From positions 19,524 through 83,523 of the forward strand of contig JAWGHR010000008.1 of NCBI GenBank assembly GCA_032560695.1: a stretch of DNA of 64,000 nucleotides. The letters are read 5' to 3'. Shown in pieces: positions 8,039 to 15,280 of this stretch; position 1 is the first letter of the stretch; each line of letters opens with the position of its first letter. The position numbers and the translations under genes were made by a program. The notes beneath the pieces were generated by a model that saw nothing but the letters and a program-made list of their open reading frames with translations, was not told the DNA's origin and ran no database searches. Source of the DNA: Peptoniphilus_A harei_B (GTDB lineage: Bacteria > Bacillota > Clostridia > Tissierellales > Peptoniphilaceae).

Positions 8039-8192
8039 TTTGTGTTCAGCTCACCAAAATTCAAGCGAATTCAAGCGAATTTTATGTATTAAAAAATATA
8101 AAGAAAAAAGCCTGCGAAGATTAAATTCACAGGCTTTCAAATGGTGCACCTTAACGGACTCGAACCGTTGGCCCACTGATTAAGAGTCAGTT
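8039..8192. repeat. attL: left 154-bp direct repeat with displaced tRNA-Lys 3' fragment
   Basis: Matches 47785-47938 without gaps at about nine in ten positions; the last 23 bases (8170-8192), covering the anticodon loop of tRNA-Lys, are identical. Bases 8142-8192 are the 3' two-thirds of tRNA-Lys(CTT) on the minus strand, with no 5' part. The T-stem end pair is A-T here and T-A in the intact gene, a compensated change. The repeat also includes the tRNA terminator hairpin (8108-8138) and an integrase-arm-like TTTGTGTTCAG at 8039. Confidence 0.85.
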
Positions 8193-8234
8193 TCCAAGAC
8201 TCTGAAAGGCTTGAAATAGCTACTCTTAAAAAAA

Positions 8235-8255
8235 CTGCGTGCAGTTTGCGTTCAA
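8235..8255 (+). repeat. Candidate integrase arm-type sites, left end
   Basis: Two adjacent units, CTGCGTGCAG and TTTGCGTTCAA, resemble the three units at the right end (47764-47795). The first is part of a perfect 7-bp inverted repeat AAACTGC-GT-GCAGTTT. Confidence 0.45.
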
Positions 8256-8270
8256 AATAATTTATATATT

Positions 8271-8330
8271 TTTAGGCTATGTGATTAATTATATAAAATA
8301 TAATACTCCCTATCAAGTTAAGTATATTAT
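8271..8330 (+). repeat. 60-bp direct repeat, prophage copy
   Basis: Second copy of the repeat at 6991-7050. Its TAGGCTATGTGAT core also appears inverted at 46708-46720, just before the integrase gene at the other end of the prophage. Confidence 0.65.
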
Positions 8331-8346
8331 ACATCTCAATAATAAA

Positions 8347-8380
8347 AAGGATTCAATCTATACTATAAAGTTGAATCCTT
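8347..8380 (-). terminator. Terminator of the leftmost prophage gene
   Basis: A 10-bp perfect stem, AAGGATTCAA/TTGAATCCTT, with a 14-base loop and a T-run on the minus strand, directly after the 69-residue gene. Confidence 0.85.
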
Positions 8381-8387
8381 ATTTTAA

Positions 8388-8597
8388 TTAATTTACTTTG
8401 TCTCTCAAAATTTTATAAAGAATATCTTCCAAAAATAATCCGTCTTCCATAAAAGTGGGAAAGTACTTTTCAACTACTTTGAGCATATTAAAAGTATTTA
8501 TTACATTATGATTTTCTTTTTCTACTCTAATAGCCTCTAATATTTCTCTAATCTCATCATCCTTTAATTCCTTATTCGACTTAATTTCATATTTCAT
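8388..8597 (-). CDS. Small acidic protein of unknown function at the prophage left end
   Basis: 69 residues, no recognised family. Highly charged N-terminal half (KSNKELKDDEIREILEAIRVEKE) predicted helical; no membrane segment or signal peptide. It has a strong AGGAGGCG ribosome site 5 bases from the ATG and its own terminator, and lies beyond the lysis-module terminator next to attL. That is the usual place for genes expressed from the lysogen, so it may be a moron. An unproven option is that it protects against the MuF-linked toxin, which lacks a neighbouring immunity gene. Confidence 0.65.
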   Translation of the reverse strand: MKYEIKSNKELKDDEIREILEAIRVEKENHNVINTFNMLKVVEKYFPTFMEDGLFLEDILYKILRDKVN

Positions 8598-8679
8598 TTC
8601 AACGCCTCCTACTATCTATATAGAGAAATTCTACAAAAGTTGCTATGCTATTTTAAAATTTTATGTAATTTTTCTTTAA

Positions 8680-8711
8680 AAATAAAAAAAGCCCAGGGAT
8701 CTCCTAGGCTT
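8680..8711 (-). terminator. Terminator after the lysis module
   Basis: On the minus strand AAGCCTAGG pairs with CCTGGGCTT around a short loop (one mismatch) and is followed by seven T. A second palindrome, AAGGCT-N6-AGCCTT (8823-8840), sits directly behind the preceding gene. Confidence 0.75.
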
Positions 8712-8841
8712 GATTGCATTAAAAACTTATTAATATTTTATTCTACTTTCAAAAGTTATAATCTTACACATTCAAGCCTTGAAACTCAGTAAACATCACG
8801 CCTACAAAGGTCAAGGCTCTACAAGGCTCATATAAGCCTTT

Positions 8842-9099
8842 TTATTTTTTCTTAATACCTTTACATGTCTTAGAATTACTATTTTTAAGCTTTTTATACT
8901 CTTTTTCACTAAGTAATCTTCTTGCAGCAGTTTTAAATTCTTCGCTATAAGGCATAAGGTTTTTATCCAACAAATTTCTAAGTTTAACGGCATCTTTTTT
9001 TCTTCGCATGTGTGCGTGCTGCCCATACTTACCATTCACTCTTTTTATAAGCCAAGGCCTGTCATAGCACCTTGGCTTATATCTTATGCTAAGTTTCAT
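8842..9099 (-). CDS. Small basic phage protein, unknown function
   Basis: 85 residues, strongly basic (about a quarter Lys/Arg), with aromatic-rich YKPRCYDRPWLIKRVNG and a Lys-rich tail; no membrane segment. It follows the holin by 6 bases, and its ribosome site (TTAAGAAAT) is weak, suggesting translation coupled to the holin gene. The basic composition would allow nucleic-acid binding, but there is no motif to support a role. Last gene of the long late operon. Confidence 0.6.
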   Translation of the reverse strand: MKLSIRYKPRCYDRPWLIKRVNGKYGQHAHMRRKKDAVKLRNLLDKNLMPYSEEFKTAARRLLSEKEYKKLKNSNSKTCKGIKKK

Positions 9100-9105
9100 T
9101 TCATT

Positions 9106-9420
9106 TTATTTCTTAATTTCTTCTTTCCAACGGTTTAACTCAAGGACACTCGCCCTTCTCATATCATCGAGATCCTTTTCTGTTACTTTAAATCCCTGTT
9201 CATTAAGTCTCATAAGTACGTATTGCTTTTTAAGATCTCCTTGACCAGTTTCTTTGTAAATTTGCTCTGCAGCCTTAACCGCTATGTCAACTGCCTCCAT
9301 AACACTAAGGACTTTCTCTCTTCCATATTTTTGTTTAAGTAAAGGAATTAATATTCCAGTGATTAAAACAGATACAATTGACAGTATTACATAAAAAATA
9401 TTATTAGCCACAACTATCAT
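9106..9420 (-). CDS. Phage holin, LL-H-type
   Basis: 104 residues: one N-terminal membrane segment (about 5-28), a KQKYGREKVLS region and a charged helical C-terminus with EAVDIAVKAAEQIYKETGQG, the pattern of the LL-H holin family. Holins permit lysis by depolarising or perforating the cytoplasmic membrane. GAGAGGAGA precedes the start, inside the end of the upstream gene. Near the endolysin and another single-membrane-segment protein, so the lysis module has several membrane components. Confidence 0.75.
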   Translation of the reverse strand: MIVVANNIFYVILSIVSVLITGILIPLLKQKYGREKVLSVMEAVDIAVKAAEQIYKETGQGDLKKQYVLMRLNEQGFKVTEKDLDDMRRASVLELNRWKEEIKK

Positions 9421-9673
9421 TCTCCTCTCTCAACTCTTGAAACTCTTTCCTTATCTTCTCTTTCTTGATTCGTGCAAGTTGCCATAGCTCCACTGTGGTA
9501 AAAGAAAACCAAGCACCTATTAAAGTACTTGGCTCCATTCCTGTCTTCCAAAAAGATATTAATATGGCAATCGTAAAGATTACATTGCAAGTAATTATAA
9601 AGCTAACCCAAAACTTACTGTATTGGCCTTTGCTCTTCTTTACATGCTTATTTTTACCTTGTTGTCTTGCCAT
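9404..9673 (-). CDS. Two-membrane-segment phage protein, possible holin partner
   Basis: 89 residues with a basic N-terminus, two hydrophobic stretches (about 22-42 and 48-66) and a charged C-terminal tail (RIKKEKIRKEFQELREE). Overlaps the endolysin stop by 34 bases and the holin start by 17. Size and topology fit a second holin or antiholin, but no named family was recognised. Confidence 0.6.
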   Translation of the reverse strand: MARQQGKNKHVKKSKGQYSKFWVSFIITCNVIFTIAILISFWKTGMEPSTLIGAWFSFTTVELWQLARIKKEKIRKEFQELREENDSCG

Positions 9674-10458
9674 GCTACATCAGCTCCAATGCTTTCAAAG
9701 ATTCTTCTTACTGGTACATCCTTGCCATTGATACGAGTGTAAGTCACACCATTAATGATGTAACCTCTCTTAAACTCTTTACCATTGATTAGGATTGGCA
9801 CATTCTCTATAGCTCTACTTGGAATGAGATCTACATAAGCACCAGATACATAAGCCTTCCTGCCATTGTAATTAATTTCAAACCAACCATCAGCCTTGCC
9901 ACTTATACTAATTTCTTGACCAAGCCTTAATTGCCCTAGCCTCAAGCTATTAGTGTGATTAGCTTCTCTTACATTAAGTAGTCTAGCCTTGACCTTACCC
10001 TTGGCATTAAATGGAGTTACTTGAACTTTTTTATCTGCAACTTCTAAAGCTACAACCCTAAAGGCTCTTTGCCACTTAATTCTTGATAGAGGATAAGTTC
10101 CTATGCCTGCATAGATAGCTTCAAAGACCTTGTTGTTGCCAAGGTAAATTCCAACGTGACCAAAGTATTTTCCATTTTTATCATTTCTATACCATACAAG
10201 GTCTCCACGTTCTAAGGACTTAAAAGGGATTTCTCTAAATCGCCTATCTCCTTCTACACCCATTCTGTGAGTTGTTACTGCAACACCTCTTCTAGTATTC
10301 CAACCTAATTTATTCAAGGCTTTTTCTATAAGACTAGAGCAGTCAGAATAACCTGCCTTACCTTGTTTTTCTGTCATTCTCCACCTTTGGGAGTATCTGT
10401 TACCATCATAAAACATAGCAGCAGATATAAACTTCTCGACTTTGTTTTTATCAAGCAT
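9640..10458 (-). CDS. Endolysin: NlpC/P60 + SH3 + C-terminal stalk-like domain
   Basis: 272 residues from the ATG at 10458 (GAGGTG upstream). Domains in order: an NlpC/P60 cysteine peptidase with YSDCSSLIEKAL (Cys about 40) and GHVGIYLG (His about 100); a bacterial SH3 domain (about 150-212, ARLLNVREA then WFEINYNGRKAYVSGAYV) for wall binding; and a C-terminal region (about 218-272) resembling copper-amine-oxidase-N/stalk repeats (PVRRIFESIGADVAWQDN). It should cut peptide stems of peptidoglycan at lysis. No signal peptide, so release would depend on the holin. Confidence 0.9.
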   Translation of the reverse strand: MLDKNKVEKFISAAMFYDGNRYSQRWRMTEKQGKAGYSDCSSLIEKALNKLGWNTRRGVAVTTHRMGVEGDRRFREIPFKSLERGDLVWYRNDKNGKYFGHVGIYLGNNKVFEAIYAGIGTYPLSRIKWQRAFRVVALEVADKKVQVTPFNAKGKVKARLLNVREANHTNSLRLGQLRLGQEISISGKADGWFEINYNGRKAYVSGAYVDLIPSRAIENVPILINGKEFKRGYIINGVTYTRINGKDVPVRRIFESIGADVAWQDNKVKISM

Positions 10459-10466
10459 ATTGCACC

Positions 10467-10817
10467 TCACTTTAAGTTTGGTATTATATAACCCACAAAG
10501 GCACTTATAAAAATACCAACTAAAACTCCAATAACCTGAAATTTTATCTTATCCATATTTGCTAAAGGCTTTACGAAGTGGTCTTCTTCTCTTTTTCTTG
10601 CTAGGTCCTTGATGTCAGCTCTTACATTTGCATTGTTGTCATCAATAGTCTTTTTGATTTCTACTGTCTTTTCCAGTAAAGTTTTTATATTTTGATCGAG
10701 GAGTTTTATAGATGTTTCAGCACCACTCATTCTGCCTTCAAATCCATCCAATCTTATATTTGTTTTTTCTAGTTGGCTTTCAATTGTTTCAAACCTATCT
10801 TTTACATCTTGATCCAT
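10467..10817 (-). CDS. XhlA-like phage membrane protein
   Basis: 116 residues: a long N-terminal coiled coil (about 1-85, heptad-like LEKTNIRLDGFEGRM) followed by one C-terminal membrane segment (about 93-113) ending PNLK. This is the architecture of PBSX XhlA, a lysis-associated protein next to holin and endolysin genes. GAGGGTGAC lies 3 bases before the ATG. It precedes the endolysin gene. Confidence 0.7.
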   Translation of the reverse strand: MDQDVKDRFETIESQLEKTNIRLDGFEGRMSGAETSIKLLDQNIKTLLEKTVEIKKTIDDNNANVRADIKDLARKREEDHFVKPLANMDKIKFQVIGVLVGIFISAFVGYIIPNLK

Positions 10818-10844
10818 ATGTCACCCTCTTTTTTGTTGTAATAA

Positions 10845-10868
10845 AAAAAGAACTCATTAGAGCTCTTC
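10845..10868 (-). terminator. Terminator of the putative moron
   Basis: AAGAGCTC/GAGTTCTT (one G-T pair) with a 4-base loop and seven T on the minus strand; it overlaps the stop codon of the 251-residue gene. Confidence 0.8.
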
Positions 10869-11612
10869 AAATTTATTCTTTTTCAATTCTTCATTTAGTT
10901 TTAACATAAATGTCTCGCTGTCTATTTTCTTAGATCTAATATCATTCATTTCACTTAAGTTTAACTCGTACAAAGAATTTAATATTATATTTGTTTCTAG
11001 TTTTAATCTCTTTAATTTAGTAATAACATTCTTAGCAGATTCAACCCTATTATCATTCTCTGTCTTGTGTTTAGGGTTCAAGTTCCAGCTTGCATATATC
11101 ATTTTTAATTTTGAGTTTGTATCTTTGACAGCATTTAAAAAATTAATATTAAGTGTTTTCAAATTCAATCTATCTAGTATTTCTTTTTCACAGTTATTAA
11201 ATGGTATATTAATAATACCTTCGGAAAATTTCACAAAGTTATTATAACATTGTTCAGAAATCAAATCATGATATTTAATCAATTCATCTAAGCTTATTTC
11301 ATTGTAATAAAGAGAAGTTAATTTAATTAATTGATTATTGTAGAACTCATCAATGTCTTCAAGTTTCTGTATTGTAGCTTTTAAAGCATCAATTTTTGTC
11401 TTCCTAAAATACATTTCTTTCTCAAGTTGTCGATTTTCATCAATTTGTTTTTGAAACTGTTCCTCAGATCTATCCACTTGATATTTCGCTATCCAAAAAG
11501 CTATGAAACCACTAATTAGAACTCCTAAGATACTTATTATGATTGTTGTCCAATCAATTTTTCCTAAAGAATTAATACTTTCTATCAACTCATAAAATTG
11601 TTTCTCATTCAT
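10857..11612 (-). CDS. Membrane-anchored coiled-coil protein, putative lysogeny-expressed moron
   Basis: 251 residues. One membrane segment at about 21-44 (WTTIIISILGVLISGFIAFW), then a cytoplasmic coiled coil (about 48-95) and a helical, Asn/Lys/Glu-rich remainder. No family recognised. It interrupts the otherwise tightly packed tail-to-lysis operon, has its own promoter (11622-11650) and its own terminator (10845-10868), and is clearly more AT-rich than its neighbours. All this marks a moron, a gene expressed by the prophage for the host's benefit; superinfection exclusion is a fair guess for a membrane-anchored protein but is not shown. Confidence 0.7.
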   Translation of the reverse strand: MNEKQFYELIESINSLGKIDWTTIIISILGVLISGFIAFWIAKYQVDRSEEQFQKQIDENRQLEKEMYFRKTKIDALKATIQKLEDIDEFYNNQLIKLTSLYYNEISLDELIKYHDLISEQCYNNFVKFSEGIINIPFNNCEKEILDRLNLKTLNINFLNAVKDTNSKLKMIYASWNLNPKHKTENDNRVESAKNVITKLKRLKLETNIILNSLYELNLSEMNDIRSKKIDSETFMLKLNEELKKNKFEEL

Positions 11613-11621
11613 TTAAATCAC

Positions 11622-11650
11622 TCTCCTTAATACTATTATACCAAGGAGAG
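11622..11650 (-). promoter_or_regulatory. Promoter of the moron, with inverted-repeat operator
   Basis: Extended -10 TGGTATAAT (11643-11635, minus strand) with a weak TTATTA 17 bases upstream of the hexamer. A perfect 8-bp inverted repeat (CTCTCCTT 11622-11629, AAGGAGAG 11643-11650) encloses the -10 box, and its promoter-proximal arm is also the ribosome site, so a bound regulator would block initiation. Confidence 0.6.
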
Positions 11651-11663
11651 TAACTTATAATAA

Positions 11664-11831
11664 TTATTCTTCTTCCATTTTTACAGGCATGCCATCTGCA
11701 TCAAGTCCAAGAGCCTTAAGGTCTTCTAAGACTGCATCTCTCCAAATCTTTGGCACTTGTCTCACCTTTTTATTATCAGGATTACAAGTTCTTCTTTGAC
11801 GAGAAACTAAACCTACATAAAGATCTAACAT
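11664..11831 (-). CDS. Small phage protein, CD1375-like (copy 2)
   Basis: 55 residues from the ATG at 11831 (GGGAGGTG upstream). Begins MLDLYVGLV and keeps RTC and RDAVLEDLK; it is a tandem paralogue of the gene at 11902-12057. Such short proteins are common just after the fibre genes of Clostridium-type phages; function unknown. A longer in-frame start at 11930 would add a hydrophobic segment (RKLNSVLIGFAVASLFLYKF) that overlaps the upstream gene; a membrane-bound longer form cannot be excluded. Confidence 0.7.
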   Translation of the reverse strand: MLDLYVGLVSRQRRTCNPDNKKVRQVPKIWRDAVLEDLKALGLDADGMPVKMEEE

Positions 11832-11901
11832 ATCTACACCTCCCTTCATAACAAAAAATTTGTATAAAAAAAGACTTGCCACTGCAAATCCAATTAATAC
11901 A

Positions 11902-12057
11902 CTATTTAACTTTCTTTCCATTCTCATCATATCCTTGGTTTTTAAGTTCCTCTATTACTGCATCTCTTAAATTTGCAGGGACCAACTTAACTTCCTTGTT
12001 CTTAACATCACAAGTTCTTTTTCCCCTAACAACTAGACCTACATATAAATCAATCAT
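11902..12057 (-). CDS. Small phage protein, CD1375-like (copy 1)
   Basis: 51 residues starting MIDLYVGLVVRGKRTC and containing NLRDAVIEELKNQGYDENG. GAGGTCAAGAAAA precedes the ATG. Related to the next gene (shared DLYVGLV, RTC, KxV, RDAV, charged tail), so one arose by duplication. Function unknown; lies between fibre and lysis genes. Confidence 0.7.
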   Translation of the reverse strand: MIDLYVGLVVRGKRTCDVKNKEVKLVPANLRDAVIEELKNQGYDENGKKVK

Positions 12058-12272
12058 TTTTCTTGACCTCCTAAAATTGTTTCGTATATTGTCGCTAAAA
12101 CCTCATCTGTCTTTTCAGCCCTTTCCAAATTAGTTTCATAATTTGTGGCGACAGCTTCAGCCAAGGCAAGGTTTGAATCGCTAATGTTTTCAATTCCCTT
12201 TAAAATTTCCTTAGGCACATCTTCAACTTCTCTCAATTCCTTTAAAGACTTCTCGTTTATAAACTCAAACAT
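12054..12272 (-). CDS. Small acidic phage protein downstream of the fibre gene
   Basis: 72 residues, acidic and helical (SLKELREVEDVPKEILKGIE), with a strong GGAGGG ribosome site. It ends a few bases inside the following small gene. No family recognised; possibly a fibre chaperone from its position, but that is guesswork. Confidence 0.6.
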   Translation of the reverse strand: MFEFINEKSLKELREVEDVPKEILKGIENISDSNLALAEAVATNYETNLERAEKTDEVLATIYETILGGQEK

Positions 12273-12281
12273 ATTTCCCTC

Positions 12282-13703
12282 CTACATGTAGGCTCCAACG
12301 AATCCGTAAAGATAGGACTCTTCAGTTGCCTTCTCTTTATCAATCCTAATTTCAACACCAACTCCCCACTTGTCACCAGTCTTTGTTGTATTTCTAAAAT
12401 TATATTTTTGCCCATATAATTCTTCTGGCACAGTTTCCCAAGTTGGCTGAGCATCCATAACATTGGAGCATACCTTTATAGTCATTTTTGCCCCAGATGC
12501 AAGTTCTGATAAAGGATTTACAATTACTGCAGAAGGCTGTTCTGATAGTTCTTTTTTAAGCCTATACCAAGCATAGGTTAGATTCTTGCTAAAGTCAGCA
12601 TATCCTGCACCTACGGCATTATAAGAGTCCTTGGCTTCTACCCTTATCTTGTGTTCTCCATTGGGAATCTTGGCAAAATCAATCTTAGGTATTATCACAC
12701 TTTGTTTGCCCTTGATAGTCCCGAGGTCCTTTATTTGCACGTCATCTATATATAATTTTGCAGTGATTTCATCTCCATCAGGATCTGCCGCTTCAAAGTT
12801 TATGGTAAAAGGCTTGTTTTGTTCTCCATAATGAGCATTTGTCATTGTCACCACTGGTGCAGTATTTATCCTCTTAAAGGTATATCTTCTGACAGCAGTT
12901 GCACCGCTAGAATCAGTAACTGTAATTTCTATGGTGTTTTGCTCATTTAAAGTTAAGGCATTGAACTTACTATCATCAATATCAATTGGGTAGTCAGATT
13001 TTCTTGTTGCGTTGTTAACTGTGGCAATTGTCACTCCATTTAAGGTAACAACAACATTTAATTGTTGGCCACTATCCCCATCATCAACAGAATAGTATCT
13101 CTTAAAGGCTTGCTTATAACCACCCCAGTCTTCGTCTTGTCCTGAAATAGTAGGTTCTTGATTTGCAATTCCTTCGTAAACATACCAGTAATTATCTTTT
13201 ACTCCGTTGTCTGGGTAAGTGTTTCTATTACTTGATGTTACAGTGTCAAGTCTTGCACCTTTTTTAACTGTAATACTGATTTTGGTTGCTGCGTGTGACA
13301 TATAATTATTTGAATCGCTTGGCGTCCCATATAAGAAGAAGTCATCTCTACTATCCTGCAACACATAAGTTTTCTTCTTCCCTATTTGGTATGGATCAAA
13401 GAAATAGCCCCATTTACTTGCTTCTGCAAACTTTGAAAATTCTGTTCTTGCTCTTGAAACAATACTATCTTCACTTTCTTGTACATTGTCTTTTTCTTCA
13501 AAATATCCAGGGTAGAGTTTGTTCCCCGTAAGAACTATTTGACCATTCGATATTTTATATCTAGAATATACTTCTGGGATTTTTATTTCGTAATCCGTCC
13601 CAACATAGTGTCTCACGCTTAATGGTATAAATGGTTCTCCCGCAGAGTATTTGTGAGAAACATCAGTATCTAGTTTATATCTTCCCCATCCATAATTTGT
13701 CAT
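12282..13703 (-). CDS. Tail fibre/appendage protein with Ig-like domains
   Basis: 473 residues. N-terminal region with aromatic-rich WGRYKLD and YEGIANQEP segments, then at least two beta-sandwich domains: about 205-285 (VVVTLNGVTIATVNNATRK to TVTDSSGATAVRRYTFKR) and about 286-370 (NTAPVVTM, AADPDGDEITAKLYID), the latter like bacterial Ig/cadherin-type repeats. Such domains on phage tails bind sugars weakly at the cell surface. AAGGAGTG upstream. Last large structural gene before the lysis module. Confidence 0.7.
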   Translation of the reverse strand: MTNYGWGRYKLDTDVSHKYSAGEPFIPLSVRHYVGTDYEIKIPEVYSRYKISNGQIVLTGNKLYPGYFEEKDNVQESEDSIVSRARTEFSKFAEASKWGYFFDPYQIGKKKTYVLQDSRDDFFLYGTPSDSNNYMSHAATKISITVKKGARLDTVTSSNRNTYPDNGVKDNYWYVYEGIANQEPTISGQDEDWGGYKQAFKRYYSVDDGDSGQQLNVVVTLNGVTIATVNNATRKSDYPIDIDDSKFNALTLNEQNTIEITVTDSSGATAVRRYTFKRINTAPVVTMTNAHYGEQNKPFTINFEAADPDGDEITAKLYIDDVQIKDLGTIKGKQSVIIPKIDFAKIPNGEHKIRVEAKDSYNAVGAGYADFSKNLTYAWYRLKKELSEQPSAVIVNPLSELASGAKMTIKVCSNVMDAQPTWETVPEELYGQKYNFRNTTKTGDKWGVGVEIRIDKEKATEESYLYGFVGAYM

Positions 13704-13719
13704 CTTTTATCACTCCTTT

Positions 13720-14394
13720 CTATACAACTAGCCTTGCCATCTTGCTATCATAAACACCTTCAAACTCTTCTTCTCCAGTCAATAACTTAAATTGTACTTG
13801 GAACCTGTTTGTATTTACACCAGTCCCAATTTGTGTACTTTGAGCAGCTAATTGTAATTTTAAATCCTGGATGAGATCCCAGTTCCCTTTGACTGTTTGG
13901 CTTGTCCTTCCTCTGCCAGCAAGGTCCCAGTACTCTTCCCAAGTAACAAAGGTCATTGACCTATCAATGTTTATAGTCACATTTTCAACATTAGAAACCA
14001 CAACTATAATATCCATCATAATCTCAACCATCTCTTGGTTGTGAACAGGAATGTAATCACTGTACTGGTCATAATAAGCAACTGCATATAGGATTTCTCC
14101 CTTTCTTGGATCTTGAGCGTACAGTCCCAATTCTTTTAAAAGAAATCCTTCCTTAACTCCATCATTGGATAGGCTAACAGAAATTGTACTTGTCCCATCA
14201 CCATTAGCCTTTATTCCAGTCATTGTAGCCTCATAAAGTTCGTGCTTAAGTTCTTCCATTTTTAAAAGTTCTTCTGTACTTGTAATTGTTCCATCACCCA
14301 CAGAAACTTTTGTAAATCGCAACTCTATCCCTGTTTGACAAAGTGCCAACAGGTCCCTGCCTGCTTCCGTTAAATAATAACGTCCTCTTTGCAT
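13720..14394 (-). CDS. Tail fibre protein (DUF3751-like N-terminus)
   Basis: 224 residues. The N-terminal part (YYLTEAGRDLLALCQTG, FTKVSVGDG) and the middle SNDGVKEGFLLKELGLYAQDP are typical of phage tail-collar/fibre proteins of the DUF3751 type found after baseplate genes. The C-terminal end repeats a short motif, FEGVYDSKMARLVV, related to FFGNYDSQKGCLVV in the next fibre protein, suggesting a shared attachment or folding element. AAAGGAAG precedes the ATG. Confidence 0.75.
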   Translation of the reverse strand: MQRGRYYLTEAGRDLLALCQTGIELRFTKVSVGDGTITSTEELLKMEELKHELYEATMTGIKANGDGTSTISVSLSNDGVKEGFLLKELGLYAQDPRKGEILYAVAYYDQYSDYIPVHNQEMVEIMMDIIVVVSNVENVTINIDRSMTFVTWEEYWDLAGRGRTSQTVKGNWDLIQDLKLQLAAQSTQIGTGVNTNRFQVQFKLLTGEEEFEGVYDSKMARLVV

Positions 14395-14408
14395 AATTCT
14401 TCCTTTCT

Positions 14409-15272
14409 CTATCCTAGTTTATATGTTCTTCCTTCTCTAGGCTCTGTAAATTGTCCTTGTAGTTTTGCATCGTAAATCGTAACCCAATTTTTGCCATCAA
14501 CTGATGCTTCAACCTTTGCCTCTGGATATATTTTCCCTTCTTGGTGCCATATAGATATATTCTTAATTTCATAGACCCCTTGTAAGTCTACTGTTAGTGA
14601 TGCAGGTTCTTTCAAGAATCTTCCATCTATATCAAGCATTCCATTGAAAGGATCTCCATCTACAATAGTTTTGACATCCCCAGACCATATAGGTCCAATA
14701 GAAGTAATTGGCTTATTTAAGGCAATATTTGCCCCATTTCTATCAAATACTTTAATTTGCCTGAAATAAGGTGAACCTCCATCATTACTTCTCATAATTG
14801 AGTCTCTTATATATCTATATTTAGGATAACAAACTTCAATAAAATATCTTTTTTGAATTTCAAATCCACCGTATTCTACAAGATATATGATTTCATAAGT
14901 ACCACTCTTCTTTGTGTCAACCTTATCAATCTTTACACCATCACTATATATCTCAATAATTGGAGTAAGGGTCTTTCCAGATATTGTAAAAGCCTTCACC
15001 CTTGGCATTTCGAAGTTTTCACCATACTCGACCTTAGCATGATTTTCACCTTCAAACTCTATAACTGGAGCTAGTCTAATGAATTTATTAGATACTACTA
15101 GACAACCCTTTTGAGAATCATAATTTCCAAAAAACTCTTCTTCCTCTTCCAAATTTTTAAAATCCTTTGAAAACTCTCCATAAAGTTTGGACCAGATTAG
15201 TCTATCCTGATAAAAAAGCTTACTCTTAGACTTCCCATTTATAATTACTTGTTTTTTACCTCTAAAATCCAT
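14409..15272 (-). CDS. Tail protein with Ig-like and F5/8 type C (discoidin-like) domains
   Basis: 287 residues. Middle: a bacterial Ig-like region (about 66-148; PVIEFEGENHAKVEYGENF, KSGTYEIIYLVEYGG). C-terminal: about 150-275 with GANIALNKPITS, VDGDPFNGMLD, SLTVDLQGVYEIKNISIWHQ and KVEASVDGKNWVTIYDA, the core of the F5/8 type C/discoidin carbohydrate-binding fold. A good candidate for the receptor-binding component. AGGTGG upstream of the ATG. Confidence 0.75.
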   Translation of the reverse strand: MDFRGKKQVIINGKSKSKLFYQDRLIWSKLYGEFSKDFKNLEEEEEFFGNYDSQKGCLVVSNKFIRLAPVIEFEGENHAKVEYGENFEMPRVKAFTISGKTLTPIIEIYSDGVKIDKVDTKKSGTYEIIYLVEYGGFEIQKRYFIEVCYPKYRYIRDSIMRSNDGGSPYFRQIKVFDRNGANIALNKPITSIGPIWSGDVKTIVDGDPFNGMLDIDGRFLKEPASLTVDLQGVYEIKNISIWHQEGKIYPEAKVEASVDGKNWVTIYDAKLQGQFTEPREGRTYKLG

Positions 15273-15280
15273 ACAACCAC

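Noticed and set aside
8142..8192. A second tRNA gene
   Set aside because: Only the 3' two-thirds is present; the acceptor 5' strand and D-arm are replaced by phage sequence, so it is an attachment-site remnant.
8811..9035. Open frame overlapping the basic 85-residue gene in another frame
   Set aside because: No ribosome site, and its coding content is better explained by the overlapping gene.
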